A program made the position numbers and the translations under genes. This document shows, in pieces, positions 16,901 to 24,300 of a DNA stretch of 30,850 bases. Below the pieces are notes generated by a model that saw nothing but the letters and a program-made list of their open reading frames with translations, was not told the origin of the DNA and did not search any database. The number at the start of each line of letters is the position of its first letter. Positions within the stretch are counted from its first letter, which is position 1. The stretch lies in the IMG/VR virus record IMGVR_UViG_3300042691_013765, positions 1 to 30,850 of that record, one strand, 5' to 3'. This DNA is from a virus.

Positions 16901-17794
16901 GGCAGCTAGTTGCCCTTTGTAATCTTCCTTTGCCTTAAGGGCAGCTGAACCCAGCATCAATTCGAATGCTTTATCATTTATATTCGAGTTAAGGTCTGTG
17001 GCTAACGTTCCACCACCAGCAGCACCAACTAGGCCAGCCATGAGATAGGCTGCACCCTTGTACTTCTTTGGTGCGAGCATAGCAGCTAGACCGCCGGCTC
17101 CACGGAAACCGAGTGTTCCTCCGAAGATAGTTCCAGGCATCGAAGCTACACGTTCTTGGAATGGTGTACCGAATGCTTCGCCTGCCGCTATAAGAGGGTT
17201 ATTACTTTGTTGATAGGCTAGGCTAGGATCTCCAGACTGTCTACCTTCAATCATTGCCTGTATAGGCTTATTCATGCCAGATATGACACCAGCGCCAGCA
17301 TCTGGAAGTTGTTCAAAACCTGTCTGTAAATCACGGAATGTGTACGGTTGGTCATTCCACCGTTGCACGTCATCGCGCGTGTACTTCAGTTTGCCTAGAT
17401 ATTCTTCTTCGTCTTCGCGAGTCTGTTGAATCTGTTTACCAAAGTCTTGCTTGGCTGACTGACGGAGACCATAGATGGCTTCAGGCGAAAGGTCCGGACG
17501 ATACTCATTGTCAGGAGTGAAGTACTGCCGCTTGTCTTGATCGTTGACAAGTTCTACTGCACGACTAGCTTTAAACTTTGCGAGAGTAACTTTATCGTCG
17601 CGTGTTACTAAGCCTTCCTTGAAGAGCCTATCTACATTACGCGTGAATGATTTAGAGAATAAGACGTCATCGTACTGACTACCGTTAGCAATATAATCTC
17701 GCGCACCTGCTTTAGTACTTAAGTCTGGGGAATCCCGCAGAGCTTTAATGGTGGGAGCAATTGATTGATATTGTCTGAGTTGACGTTCATTCAT
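7895..17794 (-). CDS. Giant polyvalent virion / DNA-ejection protein (3299 aa)
   Basis: This one frame fills a third of the window. Visible parts: a soluble N-terminus; a Gly/Ala hydrophobic stretch (about 218-265); an EF-hand/dockerin-like loop DVDGDGRIGS (836-845); acidic low-complexity linker (about 850-1000); a long charged coiled coil (about 1090-1350); an HEVVH zincin motif (1552-1556) with EE at 1593-1594 as possible third ligand; an Asp/Gly repeat (about 1786-1834); an ART-PolyVal-like segment (about 2626-2697, with MDNPVVIDLNG and RDGIVFLNV); and a C-terminal domain (about 2765-3299, SADFAFTTLQAGLILLTNP and a membrane-like segment near 3054) resembling those of huge injected phage proteins. 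I infer a T7 gp16-like ejected protein carrying anti-host domains. N4-type RNA polymerase motifs were not found. The start is ATG 17794, inside a hairpin (17791-17830). Confidence 0.85.
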   Translation of the reverse strand: MNERQLRQYQSIAPTIKALRDSPDLSTKAGARDYIANGSQYDDVLFSKSFTRNVDRLFKEGLVTRDDKVTLAKFKASRAVELVNDQDKRQYFTPDNEYRPDLSPEAIYGLRQSAKQDFGKQIQQTREDEEEYLGKLKYTRDDVQRWNDQPYTFRDLQTGFEQLPDAGAGVISGMNKPIQAMIEGRQSGDPSLAYQQSNNPLIAAGEAFGTPFQERVASMPGTIFGGTLGFRGAGGLAAMLAPKKYKGAAYLMAGLVGAAGGGTLATDLNSNINDKAFELMLGSAALKAKEDYKGQLAADYPLMSRAGSLAGDLMFFAPSLKIPGVGLREAARQISQRGATKALKNTQVQATVSDIGDRSIEAAQGMFESYQQSEAAKAKGGFGLSPQEILFNGAIGALLGGETPLGKASFEFANKVTDPAYALNKLTELRQSRELGKPARPIESDITPYGADGLERLNLGGRYTPGVDSAGRPILAGAEYAVYDRANRKASIVEDMALPLEGRRSQYAAEQLQTMTALFQRQPVIAYSDRKSGVTRNIIGISRDAGVVVRDVTPDGRSKIMVVPVSAISNKKIAEKLVDTMSAQGVAPNERPSQFNPDNYDNADRYVYKQNIYLEEGLEPVPGRVIKAVGDPRQGMYIVGLPDGTHIRVNEGQINIDDTSGAKPEVLGNIRDEYFPTYLGELAPQERVGRMQWKFYDPDSNTADVIELTPEQNRAVSRARSAKSYLFDNARAITDKKSRDLAIEAARSEIAADVEEAMGFEPADGRFKRADVIDVMTAEFGQQTAIVTELTPRGYKVRLVDHPRKAAFVVQNGMVVADQLGNPITPAEAETMIGEDVDGDGRIGSVSAPTPAEGGVDTAVEPEMTPVESRATEDVDVIELTSATKGRVNSALRNLLESEDFTDMFPELGTSEPAVEPESPIVEDTTAVEGEPADETVVEGEPEILGSDVLPMRESVDTDDADTESTTEFTSARTFNVRTRYKHVYGTIDRNDNGTVSLQLRLQEFNPKGEVTGDYRTMYALRGNPDGSFNLYNSMSSPDATGTPDAVYTPATSLGRRDAINKAIQYSVAYATGQAVRDRTFVITAHLADSTADDAEKARKAAELADKAEARKREREEAEAKREAERERERQFRRELLDKQLEARRIQEEANRELRRQQIEVDRMKAAKTAELEAAKLAIDELTAKLAAEQTRASEQQQELRDELAKIRTELGEAAAAAAAARSEEARQIAEDLRKELLDQKAQYEAAIASLQRIIENGRPQTSTDLSSMQDLIEALTKAITDANERSANIAAASSISDAALAELTDKLNKSIEEAKRREEAYLAEIQAAKDELERLKRELEAARNNADDAGRSRGRSRRRVRERPMIDEAPSDVVNSRVIETVLLDIGGDVVEVEATPVANQRQLQTVLVEQYKFSSDGAYFFSGIVDNFARAWAVRQVEAGGRTVLGTHSDLMTSGRSGETVVEVTDEEGNLIDEMVYRTMFNTDPAVLKSIASYMRVFYKERLASFAFINDATKLDAEAKGFIFTRAKQTGMSTNVIVGLAARDQLTGIHEVVHALIRGMDSESRRKLVNQLSRAGINEVIDIDNLPAHIEEQLVAMMVADIQNGVAPRRIEEVLQKDGTKVRKQVAPAQGLGTVYQGTRRYLNSVIQTIVAKRPIRRGPDGTYTVRWSAPYTGARIFAGTGLRIDHNGKKQWVTAKKAMTPTQEEFDRFPGSRTRMGYVSVTDGTNVFDVPVSSVIEYGGLTNGMNANLMDTLSSFIGSYYFEHLKWLKASEPQMFEGFTEPGDDGLGDTGDDGTGDDGGGDGDGTGDDTGDDEDGTGDDEDGTGDDDTRDGVWMPRGATGILKYESNKPLTARDYDFPIFLIKSVNMSDATIEAYSDFAKSMGVPRENVFVFSNPPRLKDFGPLDPDQQIFSISGSNTAPIGYGVDFRRQIIEKNPRFGPGINVHTLGQLIRSQETKDAYTNFATAFADVNGELFDRVIKMRYAQPSTTSRVYDPLQSMSNIQNLAYIMKTAVDGASRDVTPEMLNDLEPVTVIRRMYRNEGFSGLVQLASFLHNSPSLRNSIKHPVLRKFLSNMSPVTDPGNTVQQTLLKMINTPDVFNTVPEYADDNAFNVRSTDVTRDQLVALYAPSLNDAHLNRFLEGLGDNKRRVEKFREPVKDMIQTFRKMSGFNEYINSTPGSRAALNKLDSLVTVGEVASALSMHKTIGEMSVVLSQKVVPDGDYSKLHRAYMQRLVASGIEANKAVANIWTLNTKEGRGSDFAYAPRSIDGDTFTYQRVKGSSDLPKGTVIVSRSGDAKLRKDDGTVVNLPVSNTVKALSVNSGIAIRDTKMPINRYVLTAAHLMEFGGEFNSVIPMSQFMFERVDSGDDIVAGDAFIQQPDILKQTKIGMTQLAKSDRLTIGTNGRVTAVRDYRGNSSHAFRMMTNVMGMSPNQAAAHYSRTESPDFKQWSGGNPLVESVYNADIRPDVTIGDVPASYLSSIRKYMSGQDALAILDEMVDSSVITEDDVESLSVAIDDFYRGEKKPKTIKQIVDFASKDSVKTASVKFAIQQDMKQSKYDVARTVLKDATAYKEAALRPRTGKPLVTIGFVPDTATSIWLRSSQGYILPSGVDRLTGQNKKMKYVRMDNPVVIDLNGGGMDAGTVSKLLVKHKNRDGIVFLNVKHSVGGDNALQNVAVPRNSYPALNVASWTKNDTASKVTRIAEPMTVMYERVDSTDDMAYDATPAPMPIRVDYSDMRGPTMPEKFIPVKKPEKYQVLGNIVDQFNDISRLVLSADFAFTTLQAGLILLTNPAVGIKALIAGFRGFFAPNMQLEFNGKTYGTRKFGREVFHKIGNELRAMDVYEEAREAQLPLTMFTIDERLRDAQELELYNLRRINPNATMDDVKTTLMDIDELGTNDEWFLKGRWTQHIPAQGMFERYNAIVHDMVLLLQFDHMKKAIMAHGYIPGSEKYNTALRDSARILAVSVGDIKYSTNSETDAKASRIFKVLFTAPRWLLSRALVDPIINNVLSSSSFGFLRNVMGQDNPVFDLYKGDKAAAAIGKKMWGRMAGAWLFLMFFSQLIADRLPEGTEVETNTDRNFGRIRVGDFRIDPPAGVFDHYRLAFRLAQAAWMVTPSEQKKAKEAGTTVMRDTFDDLHREFTYKASPLYNFISGTFFTGRTPIGEPMFGESESFSYVYDKFVKPRLIEINGGYKPWMDDVSVSNAFVERFPTAVATVLDTMSATDKFEGNTAAYTAASQMLNSFGLKVEIKPQKAIKERKQETNLYTAEETPNILDLLKGGKLGKAITGGTYDQ
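12295..12440 (-). repeat. Asp/Gly-coding tandem repeat in the giant gene
   Basis: Degenerate short repeats built from TCATCACC / TCATCGTC units (read on the + strand) code for runs such as GDDEDGTGDDEDGTGDD (about residues 1786-1834). The stretch separates two globular regions and probably forms an acidic, flexible, possibly calcium-binding linker. Such repeats can vary in copy number between isolates. Confidence 0.8.
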
Positions 17795-17830
17795 ACCTGC
17801 ATTGTACTGTAGAGTACTTTGCAGGTATGA
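17791..17830 (-). promoter_or_regulatory. Hairpin hiding the Shine-Dalgarno and start of the giant gene
   Basis: Outer arms TCATACCTGCA (17791-17801) and TGCAGGTATGA (17820-17830) are a perfect 11-bp inverted repeat. A 2x2 mismatch, 5 more pairs (GTACT/AGTAC) and a 4-nt loop complete it. In the - strand RNA the 3' arm holds both the GCAGGU Shine-Dalgarno-like sequence and the AUG at 17794-17792. The 5' arm begins 6 nt after the UAA of the 605-residue protein gene, within reach of a terminating ribosome. No U-tract follows, so termination is unlikely. Confidence 0.65.
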
Positions 17831-17836
17831 CTTGCA

Positions 17837-19654
17837 TTACAGATCTAAAAACTTTGGTGTACCGGGCTTAGGTCCTGGTTTATTAGGTTTCGGCCCAGGC
17901 CCACCTATAGGCTTTACTGGTTTTGGTTTACCTGCACCGCCTGTGTTTATCCGTTGTGGGTTAATATTAGGTCCGACTGGTCTATCAAATCCTGGCATAT
18001 ACCCACCACCGCCACCAAATGCACCAGCAGAGTCTGGTAGACGACCATTACCGAAGTTGCCACTATTGATAATCTGTTGGACATACGGCAATGCTTCTGG
18101 GCTAAGACCTGGCTGTGTACCAATGAACTGTGCCATAGGCAATGGAGCTGGCGAACCAAAGTTCATACTGTTGTACGGGGTATTAATTACGCTATTCGCC
18201 GCAGCCAATGCTGCCCGTGCTTGTTGATTTGTTGGATCCCATGACAGACGTTCTTTTGCTTTTTCGGCTGACGCCATCGCATTGGCTACGTTTACCATTG
18301 CTGTTTGTGGATTCCCACTAGTTTCTTTAAGCCATTTATCTACTTGACCGTAAAGTCCACGAACTTCATTACCAGCCTCTAGGATTTTTGCAGCTCCTGC
18401 CTTATCACCGTTTTTCAGTGCTGTAGCATAAGCCTGTGCATTCGTACTAAGTGTCAACTTAAGATTACCTAGAGTGTCCATACCCTTCTGAACAAGTCCA
18501 ATTTGATTCATGTTTTGTTCTTCGGTAAATTGGCGCTCCTTGAATTCCTGGCCAACCTTGAATCGTGACATACGACCAGATTCAGCATTTGCTGCAACCT
18601 GTGCAGAGAATTGGCGAACTGCTAATGTTGCTTGCTTCAAAGCCTCATTGAAAGGTCTATACTTATTGTCTAACGCAAGCCCAATACCCTTCTGCTCTAG
18701 TATCTTTAGCCTTGGAGTTAGAGTTGTCTGTAGGTCAGTAGCGCGCTGCTTTGTTAGGGTAGCAGAAGCTTTCTGTTGTTCAATCTTTGCGCGCGTTTGC
18801 TCACGCATTCCGTACGTAGCCGTGAGAGGTATCTGTCCCTGCTTTGCTTCACGCTCACCGAATGCTACAACATCCTTTGGGATTTGAGCGCCGGGTTTGC
18901 GGAAGCGTGAGTCAGGTACACCGCGCATGTTGAATGCAGCAGTACCGAGGTCCCGTTGATCCTGTGGTAGAGCATCAATGTTTGGTGGACCGTACATGCC
19001 GACCATGCCTTGTTGCGCAGGATTCAAGGTCTTTCGTTCAAACGTTTCGAATCGTCCGGTCTGTGGATTGAACTCATTACCAGACTGCAAACCCATAACG
19101 CCAGGGAATTCCTTAGCAGCCTTATCGAGAGGCATAAGCCCTTCGATGGCACCACGGCCCTGACCCTGATCTATGACTGCTCCAGGCACGTTACCTGTAG
19201 TAAACTGCCCCGGTATCTGTTCGCCAGGCATAGGTACCATGCCTGCAATCTGTTCCATCTTCAAACCGTATGGACGTGCTTCCTCATTGTAACCCAACGC
19301 TTGGAATAGGGAGTTACGCAGAGCAGCGACATTAGTACTGATACTATCCTCGTCTAGACCTTCCCATTCTTTCTTGGACCTATTAATCTCACCAAGCGCA
19401 GCGTTTAGTGCATTCTGATTTAAGCCGGCGTATTTGTAGTCACGGTCAGACGCAGCATCTAAGCGCTTAAGTCTATTCTCATCCTGCATAGCTTGAAGCT
19501 TTAAAGCCTCAATAGCATTGCGTGATCGATCAGACTTTATGCGTTGCATATTAGTCATCGTGGACATGCGTTCGCGGCGACCCTGGTTTACAGCGTTAAG
19601 GTAACCACTACCTATGCCTTTGAAAACACTTGCTAATCCTGTTGATGTTGCCAT
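17837..19654 (-). CDS. Probable internal virion / ejection protein (605 aa)
   Basis: A long, mainly helical protein without enzyme motifs. The N-terminus (MATSTGLASVFKGIGSGYLN) is followed by a charged helical region (about 25-110) and a second helical block about 300-500, with LTKQRATDLQTTLTPRLKIL and KERQFTEEQNMNQIGLVQKG. The last 55 residues are Pro/Gly/Lys-rich (PVKPIGGPGPKPNKPGPKPG). Size, helical content and position between a Gly/Met-rich protein and a giant protein match T7 gp15 in the gp14-gp15-gp16 ejection set, whose proteins form a channel for genome delivery through the envelope. It starts 4 nt after the preceding stop, with AAGG about 10 nt upstream. Function is inferred from order and composition only. 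Confidence 0.6.
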   Translation of the reverse strand: MATSTGLASVFKGIGSGYLNAVNQGRRERMSTMTNMQRIKSDRSRNAIEALKLQAMQDENRLKRLDAASDRDYKYAGLNQNALNAALGEINRSKKEWEGLDEDSISTNVAALRNSLFQALGYNEEARPYGLKMEQIAGMVPMPGEQIPGQFTTGNVPGAVIDQGQGRGAIEGLMPLDKAAKEFPGVMGLQSGNEFNPQTGRFETFERKTLNPAQQGMVGMYGPPNIDALPQDQRDLGTAAFNMRGVPDSRFRKPGAQIPKDVVAFGEREAKQGQIPLTATYGMREQTRAKIEQQKASATLTKQRATDLQTTLTPRLKILEQKGIGLALDNKYRPFNEALKQATLAVRQFSAQVAANAESGRMSRFKVGQEFKERQFTEEQNMNQIGLVQKGMDTLGNLKLTLSTNAQAYATALKNGDKAGAAKILEAGNEVRGLYGQVDKWLKETSGNPQTAMVNVANAMASAEKAKERLSWDPTNQQARAALAAANSVINTPYNSMNFGSPAPLPMAQFIGTQPGLSPEALPYVQQIINSGNFGNGRLPDSAGAFGGGGGYMPGFDRPVGPNINPQRINTGGAGKPKPVKPIGGPGPKPNKPGPKPGTPKFLDL

Positions 19655-19658
19655 GTCG

Positions 19659-20981
19659 TTACAACCTTATCTGCCCAGCGGTACCGATACCCCTGTTCAT
19701 ATCTAGCGCCTGCCCAAATCCAAATGGAGCTTGGTTCATAGGGAATCTACCCATTGGTTTACGTGGCATAGATGGCACTTGTATTTGATCGTATGGATAT
19801 GGAAGCGCTCCAGATATTTCAGGCCTGAATCCACTTCCGCCTTGAATCATTCCTTCGGTTACTCCTGGATTAACAGTGTTTCCACCGCGACCAAAAATTG
19901 GAGGTTGTTGGATTGGCATACCACCTGATGGATCAAACGCTGCGGTTAGATCATCATTTTCATTTCCATACATGTCCATAAACCGATTCATGTCACGTCG
20001 GCTTTGCTCCATACCCATTGCTGTACCAGCCAAGTTTGCAACACCACCGAGCGCCATAGCCTCGCGATCGCGATTAGCTTGACTAATAGCTTGATTCTGT
20101 CGCTGTTCAGCTGAGTTCATGTTGTACAGATTCTGATCAACATTAAACATGCCTTGCCGGCCAGTATTCACGTAGCGGTCACCACGATTGATTTGGTTAC
20201 CAATAACACCCTGTAACTGGCCTATTAACTGAGGTTGCATCGCCATGTTACGTCCTGCAACATCATATGCACCTTGAGCGGCTCCAGAGACAGCAGCTTG
20301 GTTAATGCCTCCGAATCCAGATAAAGCCTGGCCGCCACCAATCATGCCACCTGTCGCACGCATACGTGATTCAGCTGCACGTCGCGCAGCCTCCGTACCA
20401 GCCGCAGCGCCGGCCATCTGTGTTGTGCCGTAACTGGAACTAAGTCCACGATTGGAAAGATCACGCAACCGACCGATGGTTTCATCCATCATTGGGTTGT
20501 ACCGATCAAGCATAGATTGACCAGTACCAATATCAGCACCGTATGCGCCACGCATATTGCCGATGTTAGCTTTAGACTCACCCATTGCTAATTGCTCAGC
20601 ACTAGGTCCTCTATTACCACCACCGAATAGGTTCTTACCTAGTGATGACAAACCCTTAGAAAGGAATGGCAATGCGGCCATGCCAAGTTGAACTGCATTG
20701 ACACCCGGTATAGCCATACCAAGAGACTTCATGCCAGCTCCACCAAGAGCCTGACGCAAAGCGTACTGACCTAATTGGCCGCTGCCTCCTAGATTCCTAC
20801 CAAAAGCCTGGTTCATCAAGTATTGAGGAGCAGATTGGCGAGCAAAGTTACCTAGTTGCCCCATCAGACCATTAGGTTGACCTCGCATCCCCTGTGGTTG
20901 CATAGGACGACCATCAGGTCCATACGTCTCACCAGCATTTGGATAGTATTCTTGTCCCAATTCAGGATCGTCTACGTACAT
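19659..20981 (-). CDS. Gly/Met/Gln-rich probable internal virion protein (440 aa)
   Basis: The composition is striking: Gly, Ala, Met, Gln and Arg dominate, with amphipathic/hydrophobic stretches (LGMAIPGVNAVQLGMAALPF at about 87-106) and many helical repeats such as AISQANRDREAMALGGVANL. No enzyme motif. Ejected small proteins of podoviruses (T7 gp14, P22 gp7-like) show this glycine/alanine-rich, membrane-seeking character, and T7 gp14 has the same place, directly before the gp15 and gp16 genes. The AAGGTGG site is about 5 nt before ATG 20981, and the start overlaps the previous stop as TAATG. The N-terminus and last 100 residues are Pro/Gly-rich and probably disordered. Assigned by composition and order; a scaffold or minor capsid role is possible. 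Confidence 0.55.
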   Translation of the reverse strand: MYVDDPELGQEYYPNAGETYGPDGRPMQPQGMRGQPNGLMGQLGNFARQSAPQYLMNQAFGRNLGGSGQLGQYALRQALGGAGMKSLGMAIPGVNAVQLGMAALPFLSKGLSSLGKNLFGGGNRGPSAEQLAMGESKANIGNMRGAYGADIGTGQSMLDRYNPMMDETIGRLRDLSNRGLSSSYGTTQMAGAAAGTEAARRAAESRMRATGGMIGGGQALSGFGGINQAAVSGAAQGAYDVAGRNMAMQPQLIGQLQGVIGNQINRGDRYVNTGRQGMFNVDQNLYNMNSAEQRQNQAISQANRDREAMALGGVANLAGTAMGMEQSRRDMNRFMDMYGNENDDLTAAFDPSGGMPIQQPPIFGRGGNTVNPGVTEGMIQGGSGFRPEISGALPYPYDQIQVPSMPRKPMGRFPMNQAPFGFGQALDMNRGIGTAGQIRL

Positions 20982-21370
20982 TAAGCCACCTTCAACCAGC
21001 CGCTGGTTGCCCCTATAGTTACTCCAATAAACATCACTGTTGCGTACCTCGTTGAGAGACTACTAAAACCTGTTGGTGCAAAGACACTTTCTCCTGAAAT
21101 AGGAGTAAACGTTACGGTGTTACCAGTTGTATCAGTCTTGACCACAACTAGCAGTTTACCGCCAGCAGCCCTACCAGAAGGTAACGTCAATACGACGGCG
21201 CCGGCTGTAGCATCTACTGCAACTAGACTGTTGTAATCAACTAGAGTCCGGGTTGCTGTTACGTTTAGTTGTCTAGATAACGTAAAACTGTAATTCTCTG
21301 GAGCCACACCAACAGTCAGTGTTGTGCTGGCTGTATCTCCAGATGAACCACCTATTAGTACTGAACTCAT
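20981..21370 (-). CDS. Small beta-rich structural protein (129 aa)
   Basis: Rich in Thr, Ser, Val and Gly with alternating strand pattern (NYSFTLSRQLNVTATRTLVD, AGAVVLTLPSGRAAGGKLLV, YATVMFIGVTIGATSGWLKV). The segment GAVVLTLPSG..AGGKLLVVVKTDTTGNTVTFTP resembles beta-sandwich repeat units common in phage fibre, head-decoration and tail proteins. It lies between the nozzle-like gene (4-nt ATGA overlap) and the Gly-rich ejection protein (TAATG). AAGGA is about 10 nt upstream of ATG 21370. No signal peptide. A virion decoration or tail accessory role is likely; which one cannot be decided from sequence. Confidence 0.6.
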   Translation of the reverse strand: MSSVLIGGSSGDTASTTLTVGVAPENYSFTLSRQLNVTATRTLVDYNSLVAVDATAGAVVLTLPSGRAAGGKLLVVVKTDTTGNTVTFTPISGESVFAPTGFSSLSTRYATVMFIGVTIGATSGWLKVA

Positions 21371-24300
21371 ACTCTTGGAATCCTTGCATCCGAAGAATGC
21401 ACATGGGTGGCATATATAACTCCGGGCGTGCGCCCGGATCCGGAAAGACTAATTTGCACACATTGTGAAAATACATCGCGATATACATCACGTAGCGCAA
21501 TAGTCTTGTTCTGGCCACCGGCAAACACAAACGTGCTTGGTGTAGCAACGGGACTAAACACTCCATCTGCTGACACTGACTGAACGTTATAACCAACAGT
21601 GTGATCAATAAGCTGAACGAAGGCGCCATCGTTTGAGAAGCCAGGATTAGCTACCTCAGCACCTCCTACCGTCAACGATATACGGAACTTACTCCTTGTA
21701 AGGCCTGTGGCCAGTACATAGTAGTTAGTGCCTAGTGTTACTACTCCCGATGTTCGTGTAAACCGAATAAGGTCACCAGCCTGTAAGTCCTGTGTAGCGA
21801 AGAAATCATTACCAGATGATGGCTGTGTATACTTGAACAGCTCCGCTTTTGACTCATAGTGGACATTAACTTGACTCACACGGTTGAGGTTATAGTAAGC
21901 AATTCCTTCGCTGTAAGTTTGACCGTACTGCCTGGTTGTCAGAGTCCAGTTAATAGGAGTTGGGTTTGATGTCGGCAAAAGTATTCTGTCAGCAGTACCA
22001 ACCAGTTTGTATATCTGTCCGTACTCTGTACCTATGTACATAGTGGATGTATCATTACCACCAGTCAAAGCGGCTGCTGCTGAGAAACCTGTAGTAGTAG
22101 ATGTCAATTCAGGGGCGAACCATCTAGTCCATCCACCAGTTCTCAGATCATAAACATACGCCGCAGAATTCAATGTGTCGTATGTCGTTGGTGCAAACAC
22201 AAACAACCGCATGTCATGCGCAAAGAACGATATGTTCTTAAAAGGCGCCGCTTGAATGTCAGCACTATTCATACTGCTATTCATGCTTAGAAGTTTACGC
22301 AACTGAATGCTTTTGTTTTCAGGAACGCCATTATTGAATTCAAGTACGCCTTGAGGAGACATCCACATAAGGCGGCCAAACAGACTTACTGTCCCACGCG
22401 GTGACACACATCCAACAGATGGCTCACGAAGCATTGACTGGATAGTAAAGTTTGTTGGATCAAAGCCCAGTACTGGTAATACAGAGTTTTCTCTAAGAAC
22501 AAGCAATACAGCACTTGTTGTGTTACTAACGATCATTCCATCGCCAGCATAGCTAAGCAGAGCTGTTATCTTCTCATTGTCATACTTACTACTTACAGTA
22601 AACGATGTACCCTTAGTAAAGATGTTTGGGTCTGATTGATCTGGTACTAACGTTGTATATACAGGAGCCTCGTTGATACCGTTTAGCATCCACGTAGCGT
22701 ACACAGTATTGTCCTTGGCAAGGAACAATCTACGTGCATGCTCAGTGATAGCAGTACAACCAATTGGAAGATTGTCCCTGCCGCTTTCAAATGGATACCC
22801 AGGTTCATATGGGCCAGCTTCGTAAAGTATGTCACCATCAGGAACTCGGTCTATAAACTTGATGCGTTTGAATGCTGAACCAACAGTTACAGATGTGTAC
22901 TCAGCTCTCCAGTTTTTACCTATAGTTGCACTTACAGCATCTGAAGGTATGACGGCAATCAACCTTAATCGACCGTCTGGGAATACACCTTGTCCACGTC
23001 TGTATATACAAATATGACCATACTCGTATCCAGAGTATGCGCATGTATGTTGTACCCATATAGGAAATGGAGCAGTCGTTACCGAACGGATCTTAAACGT
23101 TAGAGAAGTAGGAACGTTAGCAGTAACGGCGACAGTACGTGTCGTTCCTGATGTATCAACATAAACAACTGAACCAGTTGCTCCCGAAACAACACGCAAT
23201 TGATCTAAGGCTGGAACAGTGTTAGTGAAGTCAATACCAGCCGGCGTTGCTACAGCGATTTCAGTTGTGTCGTACCGTAGATCCAGATTACTGTTAGATG
23301 TATCCGCTGGATTCAATATCAACTCAACCATACTCATTGCGGCTGTAGTTGTAATACTTTTACTTGCCAAACTAGGCAAACCTTCAACACCTTGAGTGTA
23401 TACGTCGTTCTCTATGTAATACGGAGGCCGCTCAGCTCCACCTTCTGTCTTCCATCTAGTAAATACGTACTCGTAGGTTACATCTGGTGTTAGTCCACCG
23501 TCGGTTGTAAGTTCACCTATCGACATCAACACTGTGTCATGCGTTGTGTCAAAGTCTTGCTCTAATCGTACGTAAACAGACGCAACATTGTTACGACTTG
23601 TCTGGTTTATGCCGAAGATATTCCACGACATATACCCGTATTTGGGATCATAAATACCGTACCCAGTCCAGTTAATAGTAGCGGATCCAGTGTTCTTTAT
23701 ACCCAAAGACATATACGGAGGGTTTGCCCGGTATGCCTCTGGGAACTCTACGCGTAAACTAACCGTGTCGCGATTACTTAGGTCAGTCACGTTTAGAGAG
23801 CTGATTCTGACAGCGACACCCTTTACGTAACCTGCACGTAAAGGAGACAATGAGCCAGACTGTTGACGCGTTCTGATCTGAACTAAACCAGATGCATTAA
23901 CAACCTCTGAGTTGGGTGCAAGATTACACAAGATCGGATGTAGCGCTATGTTATCTACCAGTACACCACGGCTATCACCTGTCGTAGTCTGAGCGGCGTT
24001 AGCAGTCTGTAGTTTGATGCGAACCTGGGTCATAGTCCCAGCAAAAGGACGGAAGTCTACAAACAGACTTATCTCTTTCCAGTCTGTAACACTTTGTGCT
24101 ACGGTTGGTTGAACTATCTGTGTAAACACACAACCGACAATAGGGTTACTGGAAACATCTAATCCGGTTACAGTAACAAACACTCCATGATTACGTCTGC
24201 TGTCTAGTGAGTCATTGTTGTACATCAAACATCTAAGGCTGTACATCCCAGTTTTGAATGTCGTGCCATCATACGTGTATGTTGGCGCGGTCATCGTCTT

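Noticed and set aside
7895-17794. N4-like virion RNA polymerase
   Set aside because: Size is similar (about 3500 aa), but none of the T7-like polymerase motifs was seen, and the visible domains are zincin, ART-like and ejection-type.
17802-18227. + strand frame of 141 codons rich in Gly/Pro
   Set aside because: Shadow of the Pro/Gly/Lys-rich tail of the 605-residue protein.
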